Shown: piece by piece, positions 39,190 to 46,752 of the stretch
Layout: each line of letters starts with the position of its first letter
How positions within the stretch are numbered: the first letter of the stretch is position 1
Assembly (NCBI RefSeq): GCF_001183865.1
Contig: NZ_CP012020.1
Coordinates: 124,001 to 188,000, forward strand
Length of the DNA stretch: 64,000 bases
Source of the DNA: Methylophilus sp. TWE2
GTDB taxonomy: Bacteria > Pseudomonadota > Gammaproteobacteria > Burkholderiales > Methylophilaceae
Reading direction: 5' to 3'
Notes under the pieces: generated by a model
What the model saw: the letters and a program-made list of their open reading frames with translations, nothing else
What the model was told of the DNA's origin: nothing
The model's database searches: none
Position numbers and translations under genes: made by a program

Positions 39190-39777
39190 ATGGAACATAA
39201 ATTGGCGCTGAGCGATAAAAATTTAGAAGATTTTTTAACCATATCTGAAATAAAGGTAGGCTTTGACGCTTTTACTGAAGCTCAATGGATAAAGCTTGGT
39301 AAGACAGCAAATAACCTATGCAGAGGTTTGCCAATTGAGGGTGCTGATCTTTTACATATCGTGATCTGCAGAGCTCTTGAGGGTAGGCGGAGATGTCGAA
39401 GAGAGTTGCCGATGGAGGTCTTTATTTATCATGCAATGGAAAGTGTTGTGGATGCTTTTATTAAGAGGCGTAAATCAGACCCCTTGGAGAACACGATACA
39501 TCCATTAGATAGTGAGGATGCTATAGAACTGATGGATATGCTGGACAGCAGGATTGGCACACCTGAAGAAGAGATGATTGCCAACCAAACACTGCAAGCA
39601 CTCAAACAGTTATTTGAGGGGGATGAAAGGTCCATGGAAATTTTGACTTATCAAATGGACAATTTGCAGCCCGCAGAAATACAGAAGCTAATGGAATTAA
39701 CACCCGTACAGTATGCAAGTGCCTTAAAGGCAATTAGGCGTAAGTATGACAAGTTAGGGTTACAGGAATCGTTATGA
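39190..39777 (+). CDS. Sigma-70-like (ECF-type) factor
   Basis: 195-aa protein with sigma region-2-like sequence GADLLHIVICRALEGRRRCRRELPMEVFIYHAMESVVDAFIKRRK (about residues 45-95) and a C-terminal helical part resembling region 4 (MDNLQPAEIQKLMELTPVQYASALKAIRRKYDKL). Divergent from the Ubl operon and coupled by an ATGA overlap to the next gene. ATG 39190 is chosen over TTG 39155. Probably directs transcription of the Ubl or peptidase unit; that is inference. Confidence 0.75.
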   Translation: MEHKLALSDKNLEDFLTISEIKVGFDAFTEAQWIKLGKTANNLCRGLPIEGADLLHIVICRALEGRRRCRRELPMEVFIYHAMESVVDAFIKRRKSDPLENTIHPLDSEDAIELMDMLDSRIGTPEEEMIANQTLQALKQLFEGDERSMEILTYQMDNLQPAEIQKLMELTPVQYASALKAIRRKYDKLGLQESL

Positions 39778-40178
39778 CTAAACAATCAAAGCAATCTATT
39801 GAGCAGTTATTCAATATAGCTAAAGCGGTATCACATCAGGTGATAAAGCTGCCTGATAGAGAGGTACTAGATGAAGACAATGACTCTTTTACGAAGAGTG
39901 AGGGCTTTATGGCGAAGAGAGCATATCTAAAAGCGCTCCAGACAGTAGGTGCCAAAGATACTAAGCAGGTTGAACCAAAGGTGCCAAGTTTCAATTTAGC
40001 GAATACTCTAATGAAGGGAGTGAGTGTAAAGGTGGCGCGGCAAAAACTCATGGGACTGAATGCGGCAAATGATCCCTCGTTACAATTAATTGCGAATTCA
40101 GCCAACCTCTTGAATGATGAGGAAATATTAAAAACCTACCAAGCCCTTTTATCTGCAGGGCTATTGGATATCGGGTAA
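39774..40178 (+). CDS. Hypothetical partner of the sigma-like factor
   Basis: 134-aa protein translated from an ATGA overlap with the sigma gene. No recognised domain; cytoplasmic, mostly helical, ending LNDEEILKTYQALLSAGLLDIG. By position it could be an anti-sigma factor or another cluster component. A strong inverted repeat follows the stop. Confidence 0.6.
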   Translation: MTKQSKQSIEQLFNIAKAVSHQVIKLPDREVLDEDNDSFTKSEGFMAKRAYLKALQTVGAKDTKQVEPKVPSFNLANTLMKGVSVKVARQKLMGLNAANDPSLQLIANSANLLNDEEILKTYQALLSAGLLDIG

Positions 40179-40179
40179 C

Positions 40180-40239
40180 TGGACTTCAGCCGCTCTGCTA
40201 GACACATCATAATTTCTAAAACAGAACGGCTGAAGTCCA
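40180..40239. repeat. 13-bp-arm hairpin after the sigma-like operon
   Basis: TGGACTTCAGCCG (40180-40192) and CGGCTGAAGTCCA (40227-40239) are perfect reverse complements with a 34-base loop. No T tract follows, so it is not a standard terminator. It marks the border between the Ubl cluster and the duplicated transporter end. Confidence 0.8.
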
Positions 40240-40386
40240 ATGTGGCCAAATTTTGAGGGTTGAAATATTTGTTGTCGTCAGAAACTTACCTCAAGATTCA
40301 GCGTCACTATAAGTTGGTAAGGTTGCTAAAGTTTTGCAAACCATCTACCTTCGTAGCATGTAACTTCGGGTGTGTCCCACCAAACC

Positions 40387-40583
40387 CTAGTGCTTATGCT
40401 GGTGATGTAAATCAGGGAAATGCTGGTGACTGTGATTTAATGCCATATGTTCATGCGGGTGCATATGAGGCTCCGATCCATCCCAATCAAAATCATGTGT
40501 ATGTTGATGGTGTTCGTCATGAGAGTGAATATGTTGATGACGTAATTCCCTGTGATGATGTAGGTGAGCATGATGTTCGGTTA
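40387..40583 (-). pseudogene. Truncated 3' end of a DMT transporter gene (duplicate)
   Basis: Copy of the last ~65 codons of the DMT transporter at 42838-43893, including its His-rich tail and an in-frame stop (TAG in place of TAA). 193 bases (40391-40583) match 42842-43034 with five differences, all transitions. Homology ends abruptly at 40583. Evidently a remnant of an older copy, left when the ProQ-ZIP-MgtC genes were acquired or by unequal recombination. Confidence 0.85.
40391..40583. repeat. Direct repeat copy A (DMT 3' end)
   Basis: Same orientation as copy B (42842-43034). The two flank a 2.3-kb segment carrying proQ-like, ZIP and mgtC-like genes, so recombination between them could delete that segment. 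Confidence 0.85.
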
Positions 40584-40665
40584 CCCCCTCTCAAATCGAT
40601 TGCATGTATATAACTATCTGTTAGAAAATTCGTCTTAAGAAAAACAACCAACCGCATTTATTACC

Positions 40666-41094
40666 ATGGGCCTAGAAAAACTCGCCGAACTCAAAAAGCA
40701 GCTTGCGGAAGAAATTAAACAAAAGCAGCCAGCAAAGCCAGCTAAACCCAAGAACACTGCTCGAGTAGATCCTGTGGTTTTGATCATAGGCAAACTTCAG
40801 AAGTTTTACCCCAAAGCATTCCCTAAAAACCCGATACCTAAAGTACCTTTGAAGATTGGGGTTCTAGAAGACCTTCAAGCACGATCCGAAGAGATTGGCA
40901 TTTCAAAGGAAGACCTACAGCTGGCTATTAAAACTTGGTGTAAAAGTTCACGCTACTGGCAAGCATGCAAAGAAGGAGCAAACCGATTAGATTTAGACGG
41001 TAATCCGGATGGTGTAGTCGAGGCGGCTGGTGCTGCCCATGCTAGAGGGATGGTTCGAAAACAAGCCAAACCGAAACAAACTTCACCTGAGTAA
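40666..41094 (+). CDS. ProQ/FinO-domain RNA-binding protein
   Basis: 142-aa protein. An N-terminal Lys-rich coil (LAELKKQLAEEIKQKQPAKPAKPK) precedes a ProQ/FinO fold: LIIGKLQKFYPKAF, PLKIGVLEDL, EDLQLAIKTWCKSSRYWQACKEGANRLDLDGNPDGVV. Short ProQ-like proteins are common on mobile elements, where they act as RNA chaperones controlling element genes. No link to a specific target is visible. Confidence 0.88.
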   Translation: MGLEKLAELKKQLAEEIKQKQPAKPAKPKNTARVDPVVLIIGKLQKFYPKAFPKNPIPKVPLKIGVLEDLQARSEEIGISKEDLQLAIKTWCKSSRYWQACKEGANRLDLDGNPDGVVEAAGAAHARGMVRKQAKPKQTSPE

Positions 41095-41200
41095 TTTAAC
41101 CTTAGGGTTTGGGTAATAAAGCTTATTGTTTTAAAACTTACAACGAAAACTATGATCATTCTCTGGATGTATTACTAAATTAGATAGGAGATAACTTTCT

Positions 41201-41923
41201 ATGCAGGCGGCGTTTAGCATTCTCACATTTGCTTTTTATCCTGCATTGGCCGTAATCTTTGGAGGGTTGATTGCGCTGTGGCGGCCGTTGAAACCGGGGA
41301 CTGTTAGTGCTATACAGCACTTTGCTGCTGGCTTGCTTTTTTGCGCCCTAGCAACTGAGCTCCTGCCGGACCTAATGCACCGAAAGCTTCCCTGGATTAC
41401 TCTAATTGGATTCACCTTGGGGGTGATGATCATGCTGGCAGTTAAGCACTTTGCCGAGAAATTAGGGCAAAACACAATCAGTATCGCGACTACTCCAACT
41501 AGCCTGATCGCAATTCTTGGCATTGATGTGGCCTTGGATGGTTTGTTAGTGGGGTTAGGGTTTGCTGCCGGCCAAAAGCAGGGCTTGCTGCTGACCATAG
41601 CACTTACCCTTGAAGTTCTATTTCTTGGATTGTCAGGGGCATTAGCATTAGCTCAAGCCGGAAATAGTCGCAAGAACACCCTCATGGTGTCTATCGGATT
41701 CTCTCTGATATTACTCATCGGAGCACTTGCCGGCAGTGCCTTGCTCGTTTTTGCGAGTGACACCGTAGTGGATGCAATCTTAGCATTTAGCCTTGCTGCC
41801 CTGCTGTATCTGGTCACAGAAGAATTGCTTGTTGAGGCTCATGAAGTACCCGAAACCAGTTTCCAGACAGCGATGTTTTTCTTGGGCTTCATCTTGCTGC
41901 TCACCATTGAAATGTTAATGTAG
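41201..41923 (+). CDS. ZIP-family divalent metal transporter
   Basis: 240-aa inner-membrane protein with about eight membrane spans. Metal-site motifs: HFAAGLLFCALATELLPDLMH near residues 44-64, GIDVALDGLLVGLGFAAG near residue 107 and TLEVLFLGLSGAL near residue 138, in the places where ZIP proteins carry HN..E and D..E ligands. Likely imports or moves Zn2+ or a similar cation. AGGAG stands 11 bases before the ATG. Confidence 0.82.
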   Translation: MQAAFSILTFAFYPALAVIFGGLIALWRPLKPGTVSAIQHFAAGLLFCALATELLPDLMHRKLPWITLIGFTLGVMIMLAVKHFAEKLGQNTISIATTPTSLIAILGIDVALDGLLVGLGFAAGQKQGLLLTIALTLEVLFLGLSGALALAQAGNSRKNTLMVSIGFSLILLIGALAGSALLVFASDTVVDAILAFSLAALLYLVTEELLVEAHEVPETSFQTAMFFLGFILLLTIEMLM

Positions 41924-42038
41924 CTCTGCTTTATCAATTAGACGAAACGAGACTTTTGATGCATTCAGAATACGCGCCAAACAACTCCAACAACCAAGGA
42001 AAGCGAACTAGCTGGCCGCACAAGTGGAGGGGCAGATA

Positions 42039-42485
42039 ATGGATTGGGATACCGAACTATTGCTGACCTTCCGCATTTTACTGGCTGCCGTGCTAGGTGG
42101 CCTTATCGGCTGGGAACGAGAAAGCCATAATCGAGATGCCGGCGTTCGAACCTACATGGCAGTTGCAGTAGGCTCCTGTGCCTTCAGCATCGTATCCAAC
42201 CACATTCCTGGTGTAGACACCCGAATCGCTGCGCAAGTCGTTTCAGGTATGGGTTTCATCGGAGCGGGAGTTATCCTACAGGTACGAGGCCGGATTCAAG
42301 GATTGACCACAGCTGCGACATTGTGGGCAACGGCTGCTGTTGGAATGGCGAGTGCCTTCGGTATGTATCTGCTCGCTTGCCTAACCGCCTGCCTGATTTT
42401 TGGTACGCTTATTCTGAATCACTTTCCAGGTTGGGCAAACTTCTTCAAAAGACATCACCCCGACTCTGAATCTACTAATGAGTAA
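42039..42485 (+). CDS. MgtC/SapB family membrane protein
   Basis: 148-aa protein: ILLAAVLGGLIGWERESHNRDAGVRTYMAVAVGSCAFSIVS, then GMGFIGAGVILQVRGRIQGLTTAATLWATAAVGMASAFG, the hallmark of the family. Four to five membrane helices, without the extra C-terminal ACT domain. Start 42039 chosen with GGAGGGG six bases upstream. MgtC-like proteins are linked to Mg limitation and acid or metal stress. Confidence 0.88.
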   Translation: MDWDTELLLTFRILLAAVLGGLIGWERESHNRDAGVRTYMAVAVGSCAFSIVSNHIPGVDTRIAAQVVSGMGFIGAGVILQVRGRIQGLTTAATLWATAAVGMASAFGMYLLACLTACLIFGTLILNHFPGWANFFKRHHPDSESTNE

Positions 42486-42837
42486 AGGCAAAAGGCATAA
42501 ATATGTAATTTGTAGGAAAACCAAAACACGATTTTTGACTTTTGATAGCGCTAGATCTAGTGAATCAATAAGCGTGCGGATCAAAAATACAACTGGATCA
42601 GCGAGTAAAATTATGAGAATTATTATATTCTTCAAATTTTTGACGATCTAATGTTTTTTAGGGTTCTCACCATACATCTTACGATAATATTTTAGAAAAG
42701 GCTCATTCAAACTTAATTGAGATAATTATCACTCGCTTGAGAGAAGCATAAAATTGCCACGAGACGGAAATGAAACCATAAGCTGGCCGAGTGACATGAG
42801 CATAACTTGGTCTTGGGAAGGGTATATCCCACAAAAA
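42486..42837. other. Gene-free stretch between mgtC-like and DMT genes
   Basis: About 350 AT-rich bases between two genes that converge. It has no credible gene. A GATAATTATC palindrome at about 42720-42730 resembles half of a Fur/Zur-type site but is weak. The last ~20 bases belong to the edge of direct repeat B. Confidence 0.55.
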
Positions 42838-43893
42838 TTAATGCTTATGTTGGTGATGCAAATCAGGGAAATGCTGGTGACTGTGACTTAATGCCATATG
42901 TTCATGCGGGTGCACATGAGGCTCCGATCCATCCCAATCAAAATCATGTGTATGTTGATGGTGTTCGTCATGAGAGTGAATATGTTGATGACGTAATTCC
43001 CTGTGATAATGTAGGTGAGCATGATGTTCGGTTAAATGAAGCCATACACCGATGATCATCAAGACCATTGCTGCCCAGAACAAGCCATCTGGCTGCTCAT
43101 GTAGTAATAGAAAAGAACAGATTACGCCAGCAAAGGGAGCAGCAGAAAAATATGCTCCTGTCCTGGCCGTACCAATGTGGCGCAAAGAAATGACAAACAA
43201 TACCAGGCTGACTCCGTAACCCAAGAAGCCGATAATAGCCGCACTTACTCCCGCAGAAAAATCAGGCAATGCTTTACCAAGGCTTAATGCGATTGCCAGA
43301 TTCACAAAACCAGCTACCAAACCTTTGATACAAGCAATTTGTAGAGCATCATTGGCCGATATTTTTCTCGTGAGATTGTTGTCAATTGCCCAACACGCAC
43401 AGGCTCCTGCGATCGCCACCGCACCCCAAGGAAAAGCAGTATTCAAATGCTTAGGCCATGATAACAACAAGCTGCCACATACAATACTGGCCATCCCAAT
43501 CAAGATACGACGATCAAAATGCTCCTTGAATATGAACCAGGCTAGTAGTGCAGTCAGGACGCTTTCAAGATTGAGTAATAGTGACGCCATCGAAGCAGGT
43601 GTGGATAGCAATCCTTGCATAAGTAAGACTGGTCCAAGCACACCTCCACATACTATTGCACCTAATAACCATGGTAAATCCGGTGCCTGGATAGGCAGGC
43701 GCTCATGATTATCGCGTTGAAATAATCGAGTGAAGCCATACAGCAGAAAAAGGCCAAGTCCACTACCTGCATACAATAAACCGGCGAGCATTTGTGGTGA
43801 AACATCACTAATCAAAAGCTTGGCGACGGGGGTTGCCAAGCCAAAAAGAATGGCAGCTAATATCGCATAAATTGCATCAGGATGTATGGTCAT
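42838..43893 (-). CDS. EamA/DMT-family transporter with His-rich C-terminal tail
   Basis: 351-aa protein: ten membrane helices in two EamA repeats (LAAILFGLATPVAKLLISDVSPQMLAGLLYAGSGLG; ACWAIDNNLTRKISANDALQIACIKGL). A cytoplasmic tail of about 65 residues carries more than 20 histidines (HHAHLHYHRELRHQHIHSH...), pointing to binding of Zn, Co or Ni. It is probably a metal (or metal-complex) efflux or uptake partner. No clear SD. The tail is duplicated at 40387-40583. Confidence 0.85.
   Translation of the reverse strand: MTIHPDAIYAILAAILFGLATPVAKLLISDVSPQMLAGLLYAGSGLGLFLLYGFTRLFQRDNHERLPIQAPDLPWLLGAIVCGGVLGPVLLMQGLLSTPASMASLLLNLESVLTALLAWFIFKEHFDRRILIGMASIVCGSLLLSWPKHLNTAFPWGAVAIAGACACWAIDNNLTRKISANDALQIACIKGLVAGFVNLAIALSLGKALPDFSAGVSAAIIGFLGYGVSLVLFVISLRHIGTARTGAYFSAAPFAGVICSFLLLHEQPDGLFWAAMVLMIIGVWLHLTEHHAHLHYHRELRHQHIHSHDEHHQHTHDFDWDGSEPHVHPHEHMALSHSHQHFPDLHHQHKH
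42842..43034. repeat. Direct repeat copy B (DMT 3' end)
   Basis: 193 bases, same orientation as copy A at 40391-40583, five transitions apart. Copy B lies inside the intact transporter gene. Confidence 0.85.
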
Positions 43894-43932
43894 AGATTAG
43901 TATTTCGACTCAGCATAATGCCATAGTGACCG

Positions 43933-44373
43933 TTATTTATCTTGCCCGTTAATAGCCGCCATCACCTCTTTGATTTTATCAGTCATCATCGTGAGGCTTG
44001 CTTCGTAGCGAATTCCATTATCTACATAAGCGTTTCGCTCTACGTCCATATCAACGGTATTGCCATCTACGGATCCTTGTCTCAATGATCGGAATAATAC
44101 GTCACCTGATCCGGGGTAACCATTGCCAGCATTACCATTCATATGAGCATTATTGGTTTGCTGCATTTCACTTGCAGGTTGTGTTGCAGGACCAACTCCA
44201 GCACTTTGTTGAAGCGCTGACTGCATTGCAGATTGAAAGTCAATGTCACGCGCTTTGTATTGGGGCGTGTCAGCGTTGGCGATATTTGATGCGAGTAATT
44301 CTTGGCGCTGGTTGCGTACGCGCAGTGCTGCTTGGTGAAAGTTAAGTTCAGCATCTAATTTCTTAAGTATCAA
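43933..44373 (-). CDS. flgB: Orphan flagellar rod protein FlgB
   Basis: 146-aa protein with the FlgB signature: LNFHQAALRVRNQRQELLASNIANADTPQYKARDIDF near residues 10-46 and a C-terminal rod helix VERNAYVDNGIRYEASLTMMTDKIKEVMAAING. Full length. It starts at TTG 44373 behind a perfect AGGAGGT. No other flagellar gene is near; it sits just after the Cd/Zn ATPase on the same strand. Whether it still builds rods or has another role is unknown. Confidence 0.88.
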   Translation of the reverse strand: MILKKLDAELNFHQAALRVRNQRQELLASNIANADTPQYKARDIDFQSAMQSALQQSAGVGPATQPASEMQQTNNAHMNGNAGNGYPGSGDVLFRSLRQGSVDGNTVDMDVERNAYVDNGIRYEASLTMMTDKIKEVMAAINGQDK

Positions 44374-44408
44374 TTTAGACCTCCTAAAATAAAAGCTGTT
44401 TATTTGTA

Positions 44409-46655
44409 TTAGGTTCTTGATTGCCGATTGAAGTAAATCAATCTCAAACCATTAAATACCACTAGCAAACTTGCACCCATATCAGCAAAGACAGCCATCC
44501 ACATAGATGCATTGTCAAATAAGGCAAGATATAAAAATACAAACTTGATGCCCAAGGCTAGAGCAATGTTCTGCCAAAGAATGGCATGCGTTTGTTTTGA
44601 GAGGCGAATTGTTTCAGGCAACCTACGTAAATCATCATTCATTACCAAAACATCTGCTGCTTCCATCGCAGTGTGTGTCCCAGCTGCTCCCATCGCAAAA
44701 CCAATATCAGCTCGTGCTAATGATGGCGCATCATTGATCCCATCACCCGTCATCGCAGTCACACCAAATTGTTGCTGAAGGGATTCAATTTCCTTTAATT
44801 TATCCTCTGGCAAGAGATTACCTTTGACTTCATTAATGCCAGCCTGGATACCTACCGTTTTAGCGGTAGCAAGATTGTCCCCAGTTAGCATTACAGGTGT
44901 GACTCCAAGTCGTATGAGTTCTGAGACCGCTTCTTTTGAAGAGGATTTGATCGTATCCGCTACCGAGCAGACTGCCAGCACCTTTTCGGAAGTGGCCAGT
45001 AAGCTAACCGTGCGACCGGCATTTTCTAGTTTGGCTAATTGCATTTCCAATTCGGAGGAGCAAAGGTTCATCTCCTCAATCCAGCGATGGTTTCCCAAGA
45101 AAAAGGTACTGTTTCCAATTTTGGCCTGTACTCCACGTCCAGCAACAGCTTTGAAATTCTTCACATCCTTAGTTTGCCCAGATAAGCCCTCAGCAATTGC
45201 TTTTGACACGGGGTGATCTGACCGAGATGCCAAACTATAGGCAATACTTTTTAACTCAGTGGGATTAGACTGCACATCAAATACATCAAAGCTAGATAGC
45301 TTGGGTTTTCCTTCAGTAATCGTTCCTGTCTTGTCTAGCGCAACCGCTTTTATCTTACGGGCCTCTTCAAGATAAACTCCACCTTTGATGAGTATGCCTC
45401 TTCTCGCTGCTGCTGCAAGGCCACTTACTACGGTAACAGGCGTCGATATCACCAACGCACACGGGCAAGCAATCACCAGTAATACAAGTGCTTTATAAAT
45501 AGACTTCATCCAGGTCCATTCCAGTAAGAATGGCATCCAGAGAGCCACGATTAGCGCAAGAACAAAAACCGCGGGTGTATAGATCGCCGCAAAGGAATCT
45601 ACAAATCTCTGTGTCGGCGCCCGGGAACCTTGGGCTTGCTCAACCGCATTGATGATTCTGGATATTGTGCTGTTCGAAGAAAGGGCAGTGATTCGAATCT
45701 CTAATTCAGCCGCTTGGTTGATAGTTCCGGCAAACACTTGATCATTTGGAGACTTATCCACTGGTAGGCTTTCGCCGGTAACAGGAGATTGGTCTATAGC
45801 ACTCTGCCCGGAAATCACAATGCCATCTAGCGGGATACGTTCACCTGGTCGAATACGCACTTTTGCATCAATTGGAATATCTTTGACCAATTCACGCTTC
45901 CATGCCCCATCCGATTGCAAAACCTCAGCATCTTCTGGGGTTAATTCCATCAAGCTCTTAATTGCGTTCCGTGCTCTATCTACAGCCTTAGCTTCGATAG
46001 CTTCTGCGATTGCATAGAGCGCCATCACCATTGCAGCCTCAGGCCATTGACCAATGAAAAATGCACCGGTGACAGCAATGGTCATTAATGCATTGATGTT
46101 TAAACGTCCATCATTAAATGCTTTGAGTCCTTTTATATAAACATCTAACCCTGTCAAAGCGATTGAGAGACCAGCCAAAGCCATTCCAAGATATCGAATT
46201 TCTTGGGTACCTGTAAATGCAAACTCCAGGACTTCGGCTGCTACTGCCAAAACCAAGCCGGCAATTGGTTTGCCCCAACTGCTCCAAAATCCTTTTGGAG
46301 ACGCTGTAATGACTTCAGAGTTTTTCTCATCAAGGATTAATTCAGTTTCAAAACCTGATTTCTTGATTGCCTCCATAGCTAATGGGATGCTATTCGCATC
46401 TGCATCTATGATCAGTTCACGTGCGCCCAAATTAAATCTTAAGCTTTTGATTGCATCAATCTTTGCAAGCGCACGTCTAATCTCAGCTTCCTCAGAAGCA
46501 CAATCCATGGATGGAATACGAAATCTTGCTTGATCTACAGTAGATAAAGAGGTTGTCAATGTACCCTCTGAAAGTGCAGTAGTAATTACTGGTTCTTTAT
46601 CAATGCAATCACTGCATTGCTTAGCTTCATTTTTATGATTCTTAGATCTATTCAC
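44409..46655 (-). CDS. cadA: Cd2+/Zn2+/Pb2+-translocating P1B-type ATPase
   Basis: 748-aa metal exporter. An N-terminal CSDC motif is followed by an HMA-like domain with MDCASEE (about residues 52-110). The core has CPCALVISTPV for the membrane metal site, DKTGTITEG with the phosphorylated Asp, the HP motif (SDHPVSKAIAEGL), and TGDGINDAPSLARADIGFAMG. Start GTG 46655 is used: GGAG stands six bases before it, and the in-frame ATG at 46685 lacks a site. Downstream of czcA in the same block. Confidence 0.93.
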   Translation of the reverse strand: MNRSKNHKNEAKQCSDCIDKEPVITTALSEGTLTTSLSTVDQARFRIPSMDCASEEAEIRRALAKIDAIKSLRFNLGARELIIDADANSIPLAMEAIKKSGFETELILDEKNSEVITASPKGFWSSWGKPIAGLVLAVAAEVLEFAFTGTQEIRYLGMALAGLSIALTGLDVYIKGLKAFNDGRLNINALMTIAVTGAFFIGQWPEAAMVMALYAIAEAIEAKAVDRARNAIKSLMELTPEDAEVLQSDGAWKRELVKDIPIDAKVRIRPGERIPLDGIVISGQSAIDQSPVTGESLPVDKSPNDQVFAGTINQAAELEIRITALSSNSTISRIINAVEQAQGSRAPTQRFVDSFAAIYTPAVFVLALIVALWMPFLLEWTWMKSIYKALVLLVIACPCALVISTPVTVVSGLAAAARRGILIKGGVYLEEARKIKAVALDKTGTITEGKPKLSSFDVFDVQSNPTELKSIAYSLASRSDHPVSKAIAEGLSGQTKDVKNFKAVAGRGVQAKIGNSTFFLGNHRWIEEMNLCSSELEMQLAKLENAGRTVSLLATSEKVLAVCSVADTIKSSSKEAVSELIRLGVTPVMLTGDNLATAKTVGIQAGINEVKGNLLPEDKLKEIESLQQQFGVTAMTGDGINDAPSLARADIGFAMGAAGTHTAMEAADVLVMNDDLRRLPETIRLSKQTHAILWQNIALALGIKFVFLYLALFDNASMWMAVFADMGASLLVVFNGLRLIYFNRQSRT

Positions 46656-46752
46656 GATATTCTCCTCAATGGAATCATGAAACATTTATGCTAATGATCA
46701 GGCTGCTACAAATACAACCTGATCCGATCACTTAATTAACCAAAACTCCAAA

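Noticed and set aside
40260..40613. Plus-strand ORF of 117 aa
   Set aside because: It is the antisense frame of the His-rich DMT tail remnant; the matching ORF at 42807-43055 is antisense to the intact transporter gene. The real coding frame is on the minus strand.
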